Source of the DNA: Asterias rubens
Taxonomy: Eukaryota > Echinodermata > Asteroidea > Forcipulatida > Asteriidae
DNA: 64,000 bases
Direction: 5' to 3'
Assembly (NCBI RefSeq): GCF_902459465.1
Contig: NC_047082.1
Coordinates: 1,984,001-2,048,000, forward strand
Each line of letters starts with the position of its first letter. The first letter of the stretch is position 1. The translations under genes and the position numbers were made by a program. The notes beneath the pieces were generated by a model. That model did no database searches. It was not told where the DNA came from and saw only the letters and a program-made list of their open reading frames with translations. This document shows, piece after piece, positions 51,673 through 62,975 of the stretch.

Positions 51673-54600
51673 CTACATGACCGCTGCAGCGGTCTGCACG
51701 GCCGCTCGTTTTGCTCGTCTCTTTAAGTCTTTAGCATCCTGTGCTTTCTTTGCGTTGTCAACAAAACTCTAAAATAAAAAGAGAGTAGAAATCCACATTA
51801 AAAGGAGATAGAATATTGGAAATTTATTTTAAAACTGCCACACAATGGTGTTTCCCTTACCATGAGATTTTTGCTCATGAAATACGGCTTGGAGATGCCG
51901 TCATTTCGTTCACAGTCTTCGCAGAAACAGAGGAACAGCGTGTCAATCGCCATCTAGGAAAAATAAACCATTGAGATAGTAATTGTCAACAGAATACTTC
52001 AATTAAATCCAAGCTGTAATTCAATTCAATACTTCAGAAAATTTCAAAAAATACATAACAACATTTCTAGAACATTACCTCATAAACTGACAGAAAGATG
52101 TGGCTGAGAAGAAAGGCAAAGATGGCGGCCAGGGTGAGCGGTACAAACTCGTAGTGTATGTCCGGCTTGTCCTGTAAAACATAAACAAATTCACCATCAT
52201 GTTAATTATGTCCTTCATTAAAGTCTCCAGCCCTTGAAGAGTTTTGAAATGTTGAAACTTGCCGATAGAAACTCGGTGCTTATTGATTGACACTTGTGTT
52301 TTATTTTGTTTATGAAATGGCAAAACACAGTTTTAAAATGACTGTAGAAAAATACTGTGCATAGGATAGACTAATAAACACTGCTTCTTTTTGAGCATGT
52401 ATTAAATTTTAGCGACATTGTTATGCTCTTGAAAGACTGATTTACCTTGAAGAACTGCATACCAATGACAACGACCACGGCGACAACGACTGCCTTGCCG
52501 AGAAGAAGAACGAAATCACCCACTGAGTTGATGGCAGCGACACGCAATACGTTGGCAACGAGGAGGGAGAACGCCTTCTGTGCAGCCTTACAAAAACCGT
52601 ATCCGTAGATTGCTGGATGTTAATATGAAACATAAAGCATACATTAATATTTACTGCACCATAATAGATTTCTTATTTCATTGTGTATCAATGTGCCAAA
52701 ACACAGAGTCAACTTCGTTCCAAACGATATCGGCCCATCGTCCCCAACCTTCATGCATGTCATATTTTTAGGACAAGATGTCCGGAAATCATCCCAAAGA
52801 GCAATTGGAACATTTGGTGTGAGCTATTCTTAAACAGCGGCTCAAACGTTCAGCTTTTATTTCCATCTCATTTTTCCAATAACTGGAGATGCAAGGTAGA
52901 CATAAGCATTCATCAGTCTAACGCGAATGCATAACCTACTTTATAGGTTAGTTTCCAAAGTAGTCTTTGCACCTGCGAGATCTTACCGATTTCAATGTAT
53001 GCGTTCCTGTTGATGAAGCGAAGAACTTTCTCGAAAAGCCAAAGGCAACACTGTAGGCATTTAATGATGTAAGCCACTATGTCACTCTGTGAGTGACGAA
53101 GTCTGTCAGAAAAAGGAGAAACGAATTAAGTTACACAGGAGGTTCTTCAACACCTTTAAAAAGAAGAGTTATGATATATTTACTTCTTCGGGAAGAAAAA
53201 AGTGACAAAAGGAGCTTCAATGTTCAAAAACAATGGATTTTAGTTACAGAGCTCTTGACATTGTATCTTTAGTTTAACCGCCACCTTTATACAAAGATAC
53301 TGTGACAACATTATTCAACGTGTACAGTTTACAAAATGATAATGATAAATGTATAGATTTTGTTCTTTTTCCTTCAGAAAAGTATTTCAACTTTCGAAAC
53401 TCCATTTTATGAAACATGCAAAGGAGGAACCACAAGCAGAACCTACCTTGATTGAATGTAGCCCAGGATAATACGAGCCATCATGACAAGAGCGATGATG
53501 AAAGATCCAAATGCTAAAGATCCAATATGATATCTGCCAATAATAAACATATCAACCCATCAGTGTTAGAGAGTCAAATAAGATCCAATATGATATCTGC
53601 CAATAATAAACAAATCAACCCATCAGTGTTAGACAGTCAAATAAGATCCAATATGATATCTGCCAATAATAAACATATCAACCCATCAGTGTTAGACAGT
53701 CAAATAAGATCCAATATGATATCTGCCAATAATAAACATATCAACCCATCAGTGTTAGACAGTCAAATAAGATCCAATATGATATCTGCCAATAATAAAC
53801 ATATCAACCCATCAGTGTTAGACAGTCAAATAAGGTCATACAAAACACACTAAGAATTGATGAGATAAAGACACATCACAACATAATGTTTTGTGAAATT
53901 CTTATCGATGGAATGTGCCCACCCCCCTTAATTAAAAATAAAATAAAAAAATAAATAAAAGCCGACAAAAAATATATATTTATTACGATCGATAGTACAT
54001 AAACATTCTCATTTTAGAATACACGGTAAAAAGGGAAAATTGCCAATTCCCCAATTTCAAAAATTACAAACCCTCGATAAAACAAAAAGCTAACCTGATA
54101 ATTCGTTGCACTGATTTCATTATAGGCCAGTTGAGTTGACTTTTGTCACGAGCAAAGAACCAGGCTGCCACAGCGCCCGCTATGGCGCATTGTTGACAGG
54201 CCAAGAGGAATTGAGATCCCCAGAGTAACCCGAAGAGATGGTACCACCACATGTACTGTATGTAAGGAGGAAGAGGACGAGTTGAACACAGAGAAAGGAG
54301 TGCATTGTCAAGGTTCATTATAGGTAAGTAAGATTTTATCATAATGTAGTTGTGGGACCTAGTTGTGAGTGACAATAACTAAATTCACATCTGGCGTGGA
54401 CAAGACATGTTTGAAGACATGCAATGTGTCAAATCGCACTGTAGTACCATAAGTACATTCCTGAATACCGTTGTAACTGTAAGTAATTACTGCTTCAACA
54501 AAAAGCTTGACCCCGCAACAATGGACACAACTCGATCCCATGTCAAGGAATAACAATAGGACATTTCCACGGGTCATTGGTCTGCTTTGTAGGAACATTG

Positions 54601-57600
54601 GGTGCGTTCGTTTAGCTTCCCTGGGTCGACCCCGGTATGTGGCGGTTTTTTTTCCAGGACGAACGTGGGTAATTATCTGCACACGTTCGTCCTGGAAAAA
54701 GAAAACGCCACACATCGGGGTCGACCCGGGGAAGCTAATCGAACGCACCACTGTTGCTCTTTGCGTTCAAATCCATTCAGCGCAACTGTGTTAAAATCCA
54801 GTTTTCCTGTGAACAACTTTTCAGTTTTGCGTTGTAATAAAAACAAAAACCTTCTTTTATTTATTTAATAGTGTTCAAACAATTCGTTGGCAGTTGGAAT
54901 AATGTCATAAGAGGGTTTATACTAATTAATATTTACCCTTCATTTTGATTGTCATTGTTTTTGTCTTCCAATGACAACTTATGTAGGCCTATTTACTCAA
55001 TCAAAATGACCAACGAACCGATAAAATCACAAAATTAATCCAAGAAATCAACAGTCAAAAGAATATGAAAACAGAATTCAGTTAAAAGTTCACCGGGGCA
55101 AGTTGATCCGACTTGTAAGTAACGTATCCAGTTTCTTTGTCGAGTTCAGGATGACCGGCAGTGACGAGATACAGGTATACGAAGCCCCAATAGGCAATCA
55201 AAACAGCTAGGGCAAGGAGGGTCTGTATAAATAAGAGAAAAACAAGTTTTTAATTTGTCATGAAAATTACAACAAAATGCTGGACAATTTTTGGTCTTCG
55301 CATTTTCCATAAAATACTTTGAACGCATAATTTGTTATGAGGCTTACTTTGAGACTTGTTTTGTCATGATTGATCTGAACAATGTGGTGTATGTTTATAA
55401 GTGTAAACAAAAATAAATAACAACTAAATCAAAATAATATGCAATATAATAATTTAATATTTTTCATTGTTTCGCCTTTCTTGTTGATGCTTGACATTCT
55501 TTTAAAGGCACGAGACACTATTAGAAATTACTCAAAATAATGTTCAGCATTAAAACTTACTTGGTTACAATCAATGGAGAGCTGTTGATAGTATAAAACA
55601 TTGTTCGAAACGGCTCTTACTGAAGTAATGTGGTTTTCGAGAACGAAATTGTCCACTAAAATATTTGAATTTGATTTCGAGACCTCAGAATTATGTATTG
55701 ATGTACCGAAATCAAGCATCTGAAAGCACACGACTTTGTGATACAAGGGTGTTTTTCTTCCATTATTTTATCGCGACTTCGACGACCATTATTGAGTTCA
55801 AACTTTCACATTTTGTTATTTTTGTTAATTATGTGAGATATATCAAGTGAGACGACTGGCCTTTGACAATTACCTAAGGTGTACCGTGTCTCTAAAAGAT
55901 AACAAACATAGGGTGCGTTCGTTTAGCTTCCCTGGGTCGACCCCGTCGTGTGGCGTTTTTTTTTTCCAGGACGAACGTGTGCAGATAATTACCCACGTTC
56001 GTCCTTAAAAAAAAAACCGCCACCCATAATGTATTGACTTACCCATACTGGTTGAAGGAGAAGGAATGGCATAGATGCTACCGCCCTGCCTGCCTCCTTG
56101 AATAGCGCCACCACTAGGGCAATCCGTTTGCGCATGACGAGGAGCACCAAGAGAAGAATGACCTGGAAATTCAATCCAGTCATTACAAATGATTTAAACT
56201 TATAGATAAAGGTTACGCTGGTGGGTTTGAGACCAGGGCCGACTCATCAAGGATATAAGCACAAAAATTGCTAAGCATAGAAAAGTATTGCTTAACAGAA
56301 ACAGGTAGCCAGCCCAAATTAAGGTTTATATAGTTGTGACTGCATTGGTGCCCATGTCAGATGCAACTGTGTCCGCCATGCAATACTGTCCGCTCCGGAA
56401 ACTTTTGCATATGGGGCCGGGGCTATGCAAAAACCGTACGTGTACGTGCTGCGCACGTAAGCGAGCGTGCATGCACTGAACCTACAGACATGCAGCATGA
56501 ATATTCGCGTATTTAACGATTGCAGCGAATACCCAACGGCCGAAAATTTCACATGTCATTCATGACATGCACTTACAGCTTTTATATACCGTCGACCAAG
56601 GGCGTTTAATTTACTGCAAGGTCGGTTTGGCACGGGGCGGACACAACTGCATATGCAAATGTGTCCGGGCGGACACAATTGCATTATGTAGCAGCGTCCG
56701 GGCGGACAAGATTGCATATGCAAAACCGTCCGGCGGACAGTAATGTATATGCAATAATGTCCTCCGGATAGTATTTCATAGAGGACATAATTGCATGCGA
56801 CACCTATTCAATTTTTGCTTTGCAAAGAATTTTGTCAAGCAGTATTTTCTTCTAAACAGCTTTTTTTACGATGGGCCCTGAATTGTTCGAATTCACTGGA
56901 TAAAACTGTTGTAAACTACAGACAACACTACAGTAAACTACATACACAAATCCAGTAACCCTTACCGTCACTCCACTAGCTACTCCTGCATAAATCAGCA
57001 TGGTTTTCACTGTATGGTCTTGTTCATCTTTAGACGCTTTGAAAAATAAGAAAAACACAACAAGTTTATACATTAAGTTTACATTGCTGGTAACTGGTGT
57101 CCAACTCAATTTTTTATGACCAACGAAAATGTCAAGCAGTATTTTCTGCTTATTTTAAAAGATTTATGAAATAGGAGACTTTCCAACGCTAGGCGGCAGC
57201 AGACATACCGGGTAAATTTCCATTGTTTACGTAGTTCTGAACATGCGCACAATTCTGAGAACAATGGATTTACCCGGTAAGTCTGCTGCCCTCTATCGTC
57301 CCAGAAAGTCTCCCATTGGGCACTGCACGTTAAGTCAATTAACCAAATATAGGATGTTGGTGAAACTAGTCTGGTGCCGTATTGTTACAGTCAGTATTTT
57401 GCTATTTTATTATACACGAAACAATACAACCAGCACTGACTCCAACCTCCAATATTTCAACCTTACGATCTGATGGCAGATATGTCTGTAGTATAGCGTT
57501 CTCCAGCCACCATAGGTACCACAGATATCCTGATCCCCCAAGACTTCCTACTATGAAACCACATACTACCGTCCATATAAGAACCCCGGCAAAGAATCGT

Positions 57601-60600
57601 AGAAGGACTAGCACCACCAAGGATAGACCTGGTATGTCAAGTAAACAAGAAACAAAGGTGTTCAAGAGTTAGTACTTATTTTTTGAAAAGATTAATTTAT
57701 TCACACCGTGGAAATTCGTACAATTTAAAAATATCATTAAAATGCTCATCAAACAGGAAACCAATATTACATCGTAATAGATGTTAAATTTTGCATCGGG
57801 GATAAAGAATATTAATTTTTGTTTTTACCCATACACCGATGTGTGTTAGCACTGTATACTCAGTACTTTCCCGAGTCCTGTGAAAAAATATCACAGGCAT
57901 GTTACTCGGGTGGGATTCGAACCCACGACCCTTGCAATTCTAGAGCAGTGTCTTACCAACTAGACTACCGAGGTTGCCCGGCAGCTAGAGGCAGTTCGAA
58001 TCCTATGTTTTGGCAGCGGGTACCGCAACGATATAATAGATGTTAAATTTTGCATCGGGGATAAAGAATATTAATTTGTGTTTTTATATTTAATCAATTA
58101 AAGTTTTCTTTACACCAATGTTTGGAACTCTTTTGACCAATATTATACAAAGTTTCTTTAGTGATACTTATTTCCAATGTATATCTTTTGTCAGTCATTG
58201 AAATCGCTAGCTTCCCACCTTTGGATGCCCCGATGTTTTATCAGAATACAATTGCTAAAAGTTGCTTTTTGGAAAACAAAGGCGACACAAAAGAACACTT
58301 GTTGCATTTGCTCTAAGAAATGAAATTTTAACAAGAAAAACTTAAATAAAAGGTTAACAGCGCACTAAATGGGAGGAAAGTCCTCTACATTTTAATTTTT
58401 ACCGAAAGAAATTGCACAAAGGTAGAGTATCTCACGCCAAGAGTTCTCAACGTCAGTGGCCGCTCTCTGATGGCAAAAAGTTAAGGAAAGTTTATAATTG
58501 TCTCATAGTAGTTATAATTCAAATTTTGATATACTTTTATTTTCATGCACTCAGTAGATGATGAAAACACCTGTTGTTAATTGCATGATTCATTGGGTGT
58601 GGCCCACTATATTGTTCTTGAGGGGGTTACCGGGTTGATTGATGAAGGATATTATTCTGACCTTAATCAAAACAAAAATGAATGACAATTGAGTATTGGA
58701 GTTGTATTTCAGGCCTGGAATTTCATCTTTGAGAGAGCACAATTTGAAAAGGGCACTTCCATTGGACAATTTTAAAGTCAATGGGAAACTTTTTAAGGGG
58801 CACCAAGGCCAAGGGAAGGGCGGAGTTTTCAAAATGTATACGACATGTATTCAAACTAAATGTTAATCGAGGTGACTTACCTTTAGCCAGTCTGTATCAA
58901 TCATGGAGGATGCAATGCTTATAGCTGCAGATGGAATGCAGCGATTCAAGATTGGGACACTGTGGACAAATCACCAAAATAATAAAATACCTTTATAGTG
59001 GATGATTTGAAAGATAAACACCCATAACAACCCCCTTGTAGTTCAAATGATGCATACATCGTTGGATAAGAGTACTGATAGTCTGATACTTCAAAATCAT
59101 CCTGTGCATCTTTCATCTTTGCATTGTTGTGTAGTTTCTTTAGAACACAGAAATTTAACCTTTGTTCAATGTTGCTCGTACTTTTGACCGCATGAGGGCG
59201 CTTTCAACTTGAAATTTCTTTGCATCACAACATCTTTTTTTGACTGCCTTTTTATGTTTTCTTGTATCAATGGCAAATGAACAAGTACGAAGAAGACGAG
59301 AGTTCATTTTACTCACATGGTTCATACTTCAAACTGAATCTTAAGATTTTCTTAAAACTGACACTTAGAAGTAAGGTTAATTAAAAAATATATAAAAATG
59401 ACAACGTTTTAAGTCCATTGTATTACCTGGCAAGAACAGGTGTATTTGGGCATGGTGCATTGTCTCCTTGCTCTGCCGTATCATAATCATCTATTGTGAC
59501 GTTGTATTCACACAGGAAGATGGAGCGATTCCTTGCTAGTTCGATGACGTCACTCATGAAGAGGAGCGTAGTTTCAGGGCATGCTGAGACGCAAATTGTT
59601 TTCCCCGGTTTGAGTGGATTTTTGATGGCGTCCGAGTTGAACATGAACACGAAGCTGAGGGGTAAGATACAAGTGCTTTTAATTTTAAAACCGACTCACA
59701 CAAAACTGTACATAACATTCGGTCTAGGACTCCATATTTAGCACTGATAATACAAACTTCCTTTGCTGCAATTTATTTGATGGCATTCTGATATAGATCT
59801 CGGTTAAGCACCAAGCCAAAGTCGGTTGTGATACTCGTGTGTTAATAGGCTGATGGCCACATCAAAAAGGGTTGCTGCGACTGTTGCTGGCTGCGGCTGT
59901 GCAGTAGGTAGGGGCTTAGCACATTATTTGCTAGAGGACTTTCATTTTTGTGCAAATACTCGTGTGACGTCATGTTTTCAGGACGGACAATTGTGTACCA
60001 TCTATGTACATCACAAGAACGTCTACCTACAAAAAAAAGAGTCGGTGTACTTTGGGCTGCTTTTTGTGCACGTTCGTGTTGTTAATGAGGATAACATTCT
60101 TACGGTTTGTCAGTAAGGTCAGTCCCGGAGAGCCGAACCCCGTCAATGTGCTGGTTTTGTCGGCCACAAACGTTCCCGAAGCTATCGGCACCAAAGATAA
60201 GCCGTTCTGGTTGGCCATCGCGGATTGACACCACAGCTACATAACCCTAACAGTGGTCAAAAAGAGGTGTTTCAATTCAATTTAATATTGATTCATATCA
60301 CACTTCTCGAAATAAGACATACAAAATATGTGGGTTTTGTAGATAATAATTATCTGAGGATGTGTGGGCAAAAGGGGGTTCTGAACATATGAGGCTGTGT
60401 GAGTAAGCCTCCTATACTCACCATTCCAACCCAGAACAGGAGGAAGATAATGAGACAAATGACGTCACGACAGCTACGGTCGGCAAGGGGTCCATCAAAA
60501 CCATCTTCAACGTCAACGTCATCAGTCTGGTTAAAGAGTTATATGAGGGGAAAACAGTAATGACGTGAAAACGTGTCAAAGAAACAAAAAGCTATATATA

Positions 60601-60739
60601 CGTGATGGAACATTATAGAACAATATCTACAGAAAAACTATGATTTTAACGATTACAAAAACTGTTGAAGAAAGTCCGTTAGATAGTCCGATACCTCAAC
60701 TGGCATTTCTCCGTTGCGTTCATCAATAGATATCGCCAT
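51673..60739 (-). CDS. SLC44A1: Choline transporter-like protein 1 (CTL1)
   Basis: Membrane choline transporter of plasma and mitochondrial membranes, feeding phosphatidylcholine synthesis. Minus-strand exons: 60695-60739, 60422-60526, 60104-60246, 59427-59654, 58881-58959, 58403-58466, 57467-57628, 56966-57036, 56043-56162, 55094-55222, 54095-54255, 53447-53533, 52987-53102, 52446-52612, 52079-52171, 51861-51953, 51673-51768. All phases close, giving 652 aa (human CTL1 657). The start is CCACCATGG. Marks: [17 protein letters not shown] (TM1), a Cys-rich outer loop with N-glycosylation-type NRS and [32 protein letters not shown] and LLACQQ (typical of CTL1), [20 protein letters not shown], and DTLFLCF followed by a basic tail. 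Family members have about 10 TMs. SLC44A1 is preferred over A2-A5 because of the [10 protein letters not shown] segment and short preceding loop. Exon 6 is small (64 nt) and was found by phase. The exon 12 acceptor lies in a tandem repeat. Confidence 0.95.
53519..53833. repeat. Five tandem 63-bp repeats over the exon 12 acceptor of SLC44A1
   Basis: Units of exactly 63 bp, start GATCCAATATGATATCTGCC, nearly identical (two or three base differences in total). The first unit covers the last 48 bp of intron 11 and the first 15 bp of exon 12 (minus strand). The four others repeat the same acceptor deeper in the intron. Read on the plus strand it gives an open frame, but only because 63 is a multiple of 3. 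Confidence 0.95.
54600..54749. mobile_element. Foldback element, copy 1 (SLC44A1 intron 10)
   Basis: About 150 bp made of two long inverted arms (about 65 bp each) around a 20-bp centre. Outer ends GGGTGCGTTCGTTTAGCTTC and complement; inner arm GGACGAACGTG. No coding capacity of its own. A truncated copy is at 55911. Confidence 0.82.
55503..55897. mobile_element. MITE-like element, copy 2 (SLC44A1 intron 9)
   Basis: Diverged relative of 31501-31879: shared ACACTATT.G.AATTACTCAAA at the left, GATTTCGAGACCTCAG in the middle, TTTGACAAT.ACC near the right. Here the terminal repeats have decayed more. Confidence 0.7.
55911..56025. mobile_element. Foldback element, copy 2, truncated
   Basis: Same left arm as 54600-54749 (GGGTGCGTTCGTTTAGCTTC), centre inverted (GTGCAGATAATTACCCACG), and a right arm cut short after ACCGCCACCC. 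It ends about 12 bp from the splice donor of SLC44A1 exon 9. Confidence 0.8.
56234..56323. mobile_element. Truncated relative of the 43444 MITE (SLC44A1 intron 8)
   Basis: Shares GCACAAAAATTGCTAAGCAT and AAACAGGTAGCCAGCCCAAA-type words with the palindromic element at 43444-43690. Only part of one arm pair remains. Confidence 0.5.
56354..56772. repeat. GC-rich double-palindrome repeat, copy 1 (SLC44A1 intron 8)
   Basis: Alternating short palindromes: TGCATATGCA-type and GTCCGGGCGGAC-type cores recur every 30-35 bp at both ends, around a unique centre containing GAATATTCGCGTATTTAACG and ACCAAGGGCGTTTAATTTAC. A second, inverted copy lies at 62541-62975. Family unknown to me; no coding capacity. 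Confidence 0.85.
57777..58086. repeat. About 50-bp direct repeats flanking a SINE-like insert
   Basis: A segment starting TAATAGATGTTAAATTTTGC at about 57777-57828 recurs at about 58035-58086, with one or two differences. Between them lies the tRNA-like element (57903-57975) and its body. Such long flanks exceed usual SINE target duplications. Confidence 0.8.
57829..58034 (-). mobile_element. tRNA-derived SINE (SLC44A1 intron 6)
   Basis: On the minus strand, 57975-57903 folds as a tRNA-like head: acceptor CTCGG/CCGAG, D arm GTCTAGTTGGTAAGAC, T arm GTGGGTTCGAATCCCAC. The anticodon arm does not pair as a normal tRNA. The body continues with TGTGATATTTTTTCACAG, a hairpin. Internal A and B boxes are intact, so the head could still bind RNA polymerase III. 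Confidence 0.72.
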
Positions 60740-61024
60740 GGTGGTATTTTAACTTCCCTGTACACGGCCCTCCTGAGAAGGACCGGTAAACTTGAAGAAG
60801 AGATTACACGACGGCCGCTAGGGGGCCCTTCCCAATTTGCAACTATCTTTTGATGAGGTACCTGCCGCTCGACTGTGGAAGGTAGCCAGTAGCCGGCCTA
60901 CGATGTATGTGTGATGTTTGTTGCCGATTTGGGGCACTCGCGTGCGTTGAAAACTTAGAACACACGCCGCGCGTTTTGGAAACAGGCAAACAAACGTACG
61001 TAGCTGTGAGCATATTTTAAATTG

Positions 61025-61058
61025 TGACGTCAGAAAGTGACGTCAGAAAGTGACGTCA
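61025..61058. promoter_or_regulatory. Triple CRE array upstream of SLC44A1
   Basis: Three perfect TGACGTCA sites at 61025-61032, 61038-61045 and 61051-61058, spaced exactly 13 bp, about 290 bp before the SLC44A1 start codon. Two further perfect sites are at 61200-61207 and 61384-61391. CREs bind CREB/ATF factors; activity here is inferred. Confidence 0.7.
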
Positions 61059-62540
61059 CAAGACCACACTAACGCCCCACTGAGGTAAATGAAGGCCTTT
61101 CATTGGCTGAGAGTAGTGCGCGGAGCGTACAAGCGTGCACGTTTCCATTGTTTGATCTCAGCGATTGGCAGCCAATACGCCTCTCTTAATATCTATGCAT
61201 GACGTCATAATTCTTAAGAAAGGCGTATGCGAGAGGTCTAGTTTTGCAATCATTGCGTTACAAAGCTTTCGCTGCTGCCGACTACAAAGCTGGCATTAAA
61301 ACGTTTGTGTTAAAAAAAAAATCTTTTAGAAGCCCTTCTTATCTGGAAGACCCTTTTAGTCTCAAGGGGAAAAAAACCGCAAGTGACGTCATGTATAAGG
61401 GTGTAGAACAAATTAGGCGTTTTCCTTCAGAGGATGTTGAATAGGCCTAACTTATGTTGGTTTGTGCATAATTAGTTGGACAATTTGAATCATAATCTTA
61501 TTTTAGTGACGTGAACATAATTTCAAATGATCAAACTTTTGCCCATCTTTACCTTGAATGGTTTCACCCGGTTGTCACCACTGCAACATCCCATAATGGT
61601 TTCTTGTCTCTAGGCACGTGACATTATTGTGCTGGACCTAATGACAAATGAAAATACATAGTACGCTCAGAAATGGTCAACAATGCTATTGATGATAAGG
61701 GCAATTTGAACACGCATCGTTTGCTGCAGTTCTCATCAACGAGGTTAAAAAAACACAACCAGACTGTAAGAGCACCACGTCACTTTAACCAACCAGACAG
61801 GAGCGTCCCCACCCTGCTGCCTTGGACAATGTCATTATGTATCTTTAGCCCGAGAGGTAGGAGTGCCTACACCCTTCATCAGAAAATGTCACTATGTCTA
61901 TTTAGCCCAAGAGGTTCCCCCACCGTGGCTCAGACTGTGTCACTACGCCCTGCTATGGCCACCACGTTCTGCCAATTTGATGCCATCAATGAACGTGAAT
62001 TTCGGAAGTAACATCTATGATACTATAATAATTACTATAGATCACCATCCTACTTGTAGCCACGTTGGAAGCTTGTTGCCTGTTTTGCAAAATGTGTTTG
62101 TCTGATATAACACATTGTACTTTTTTTTGCATTTATCGACTGCTTGGTTCAACCTGCTGATGTTTTATTACATAGTGTCTGTGGACAATAAAAACACCTG
62201 CTAGATTCTTATTAATAATAGTGAAGGGGTTATTACTTATTAGGAGTAATCAAACAAGTGACATTTACTGAAACTCTTACTTTAAGATATAAACTAATTT
62301 ATTGCAAAGCTTCCATTTTGGGGAGAGAGTAACTTTGGCCTAAATTTAAGCAAAACATTAAGTCAATCACCAGACATTATCCATGTTCCAGAGGACAAAA
62401 AACCAAACACTTTCGATCTTGGCTGTGCTCCGTGGTCATAATGGGTTGACGTTGTAGCCGCGTCCTTCGCAATTTTGCTTTAGCTGCGAGTAAGGACGAT
62501 TAGCCCCCCCCCCCCAAAGTATTATTACTGCGTATGAAAT

Positions 62541-62975
62541 AATGTCCGCCGGACGGTTTTGCATATGCAATCGTTTCCGCCCGGACGCTGCATAATGCAA
62601 TTGTGTCCGCCCGGACACATCTGCATATGCAGTTGTGTCCGCCCCGTGCAAAGCCGTCCATGCAGTAAATTAAACGCCCTTGGTCGACGGAACACGTTCG
62701 CCATTTTTTAAAAAGCTACAAATAAGTGCATGTCATGAATAACATGTGAAATGTTCGGCCGTTGGGTATTCGCTGCAATCGTTAAATACGCGAATATTCA
62801 TGCTGCATATCTACTGGTCCAGTGCATGCACGCTCGCTTACGCACGCACATACATGTACACATTCATGTACATGTCAGCCGGACGGTTTTCGCATAGCCC
62901 CGGACACGATTGCATATGCAAAAGTGTCCGGAGCGGACAGTATTGCATGGCGGACACAATTGCATCTGACACCGG
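62541..62975. repeat. GC-rich double-palindrome repeat, copy 2 (inverted)
   Basis: Reverse-complement relative of 56354-56772, with the same order of palindromic units and the same unique centre (GGGTATTCGCTGCAATCG, TAAATTAAACGCCCTTGG). The copies differ at many sites, so the duplication is not very recent. Confidence 0.85.

Noticed and set aside
53519-53833. CRISPR-like array
   Set aside because: Units are contiguous with no variable spacers, and the context is an animal intron.
53527-53853. 108-codon plus-strand frame with perfect 21-residue repeats
   Set aside because: It arises because the 63-bp DNA repeat is a multiple of three; the real gene is on the other strand.
54359-54868. Overlapping frames of 88-130 codons on both strands
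   Set aside because: They run through the foldback element, whose symmetry produces mirror frames.
57903-57975. Functional tRNA gene
   Set aside because: Good D and T arms, but the anticodon arm does not pair normally and the sequence continues into a SINE body.
61673-62011. 112-codon frame upstream of SLC44A1
   Set aside because: Part of it is an imperfect DNA repeat; no domain and no transcript signal.
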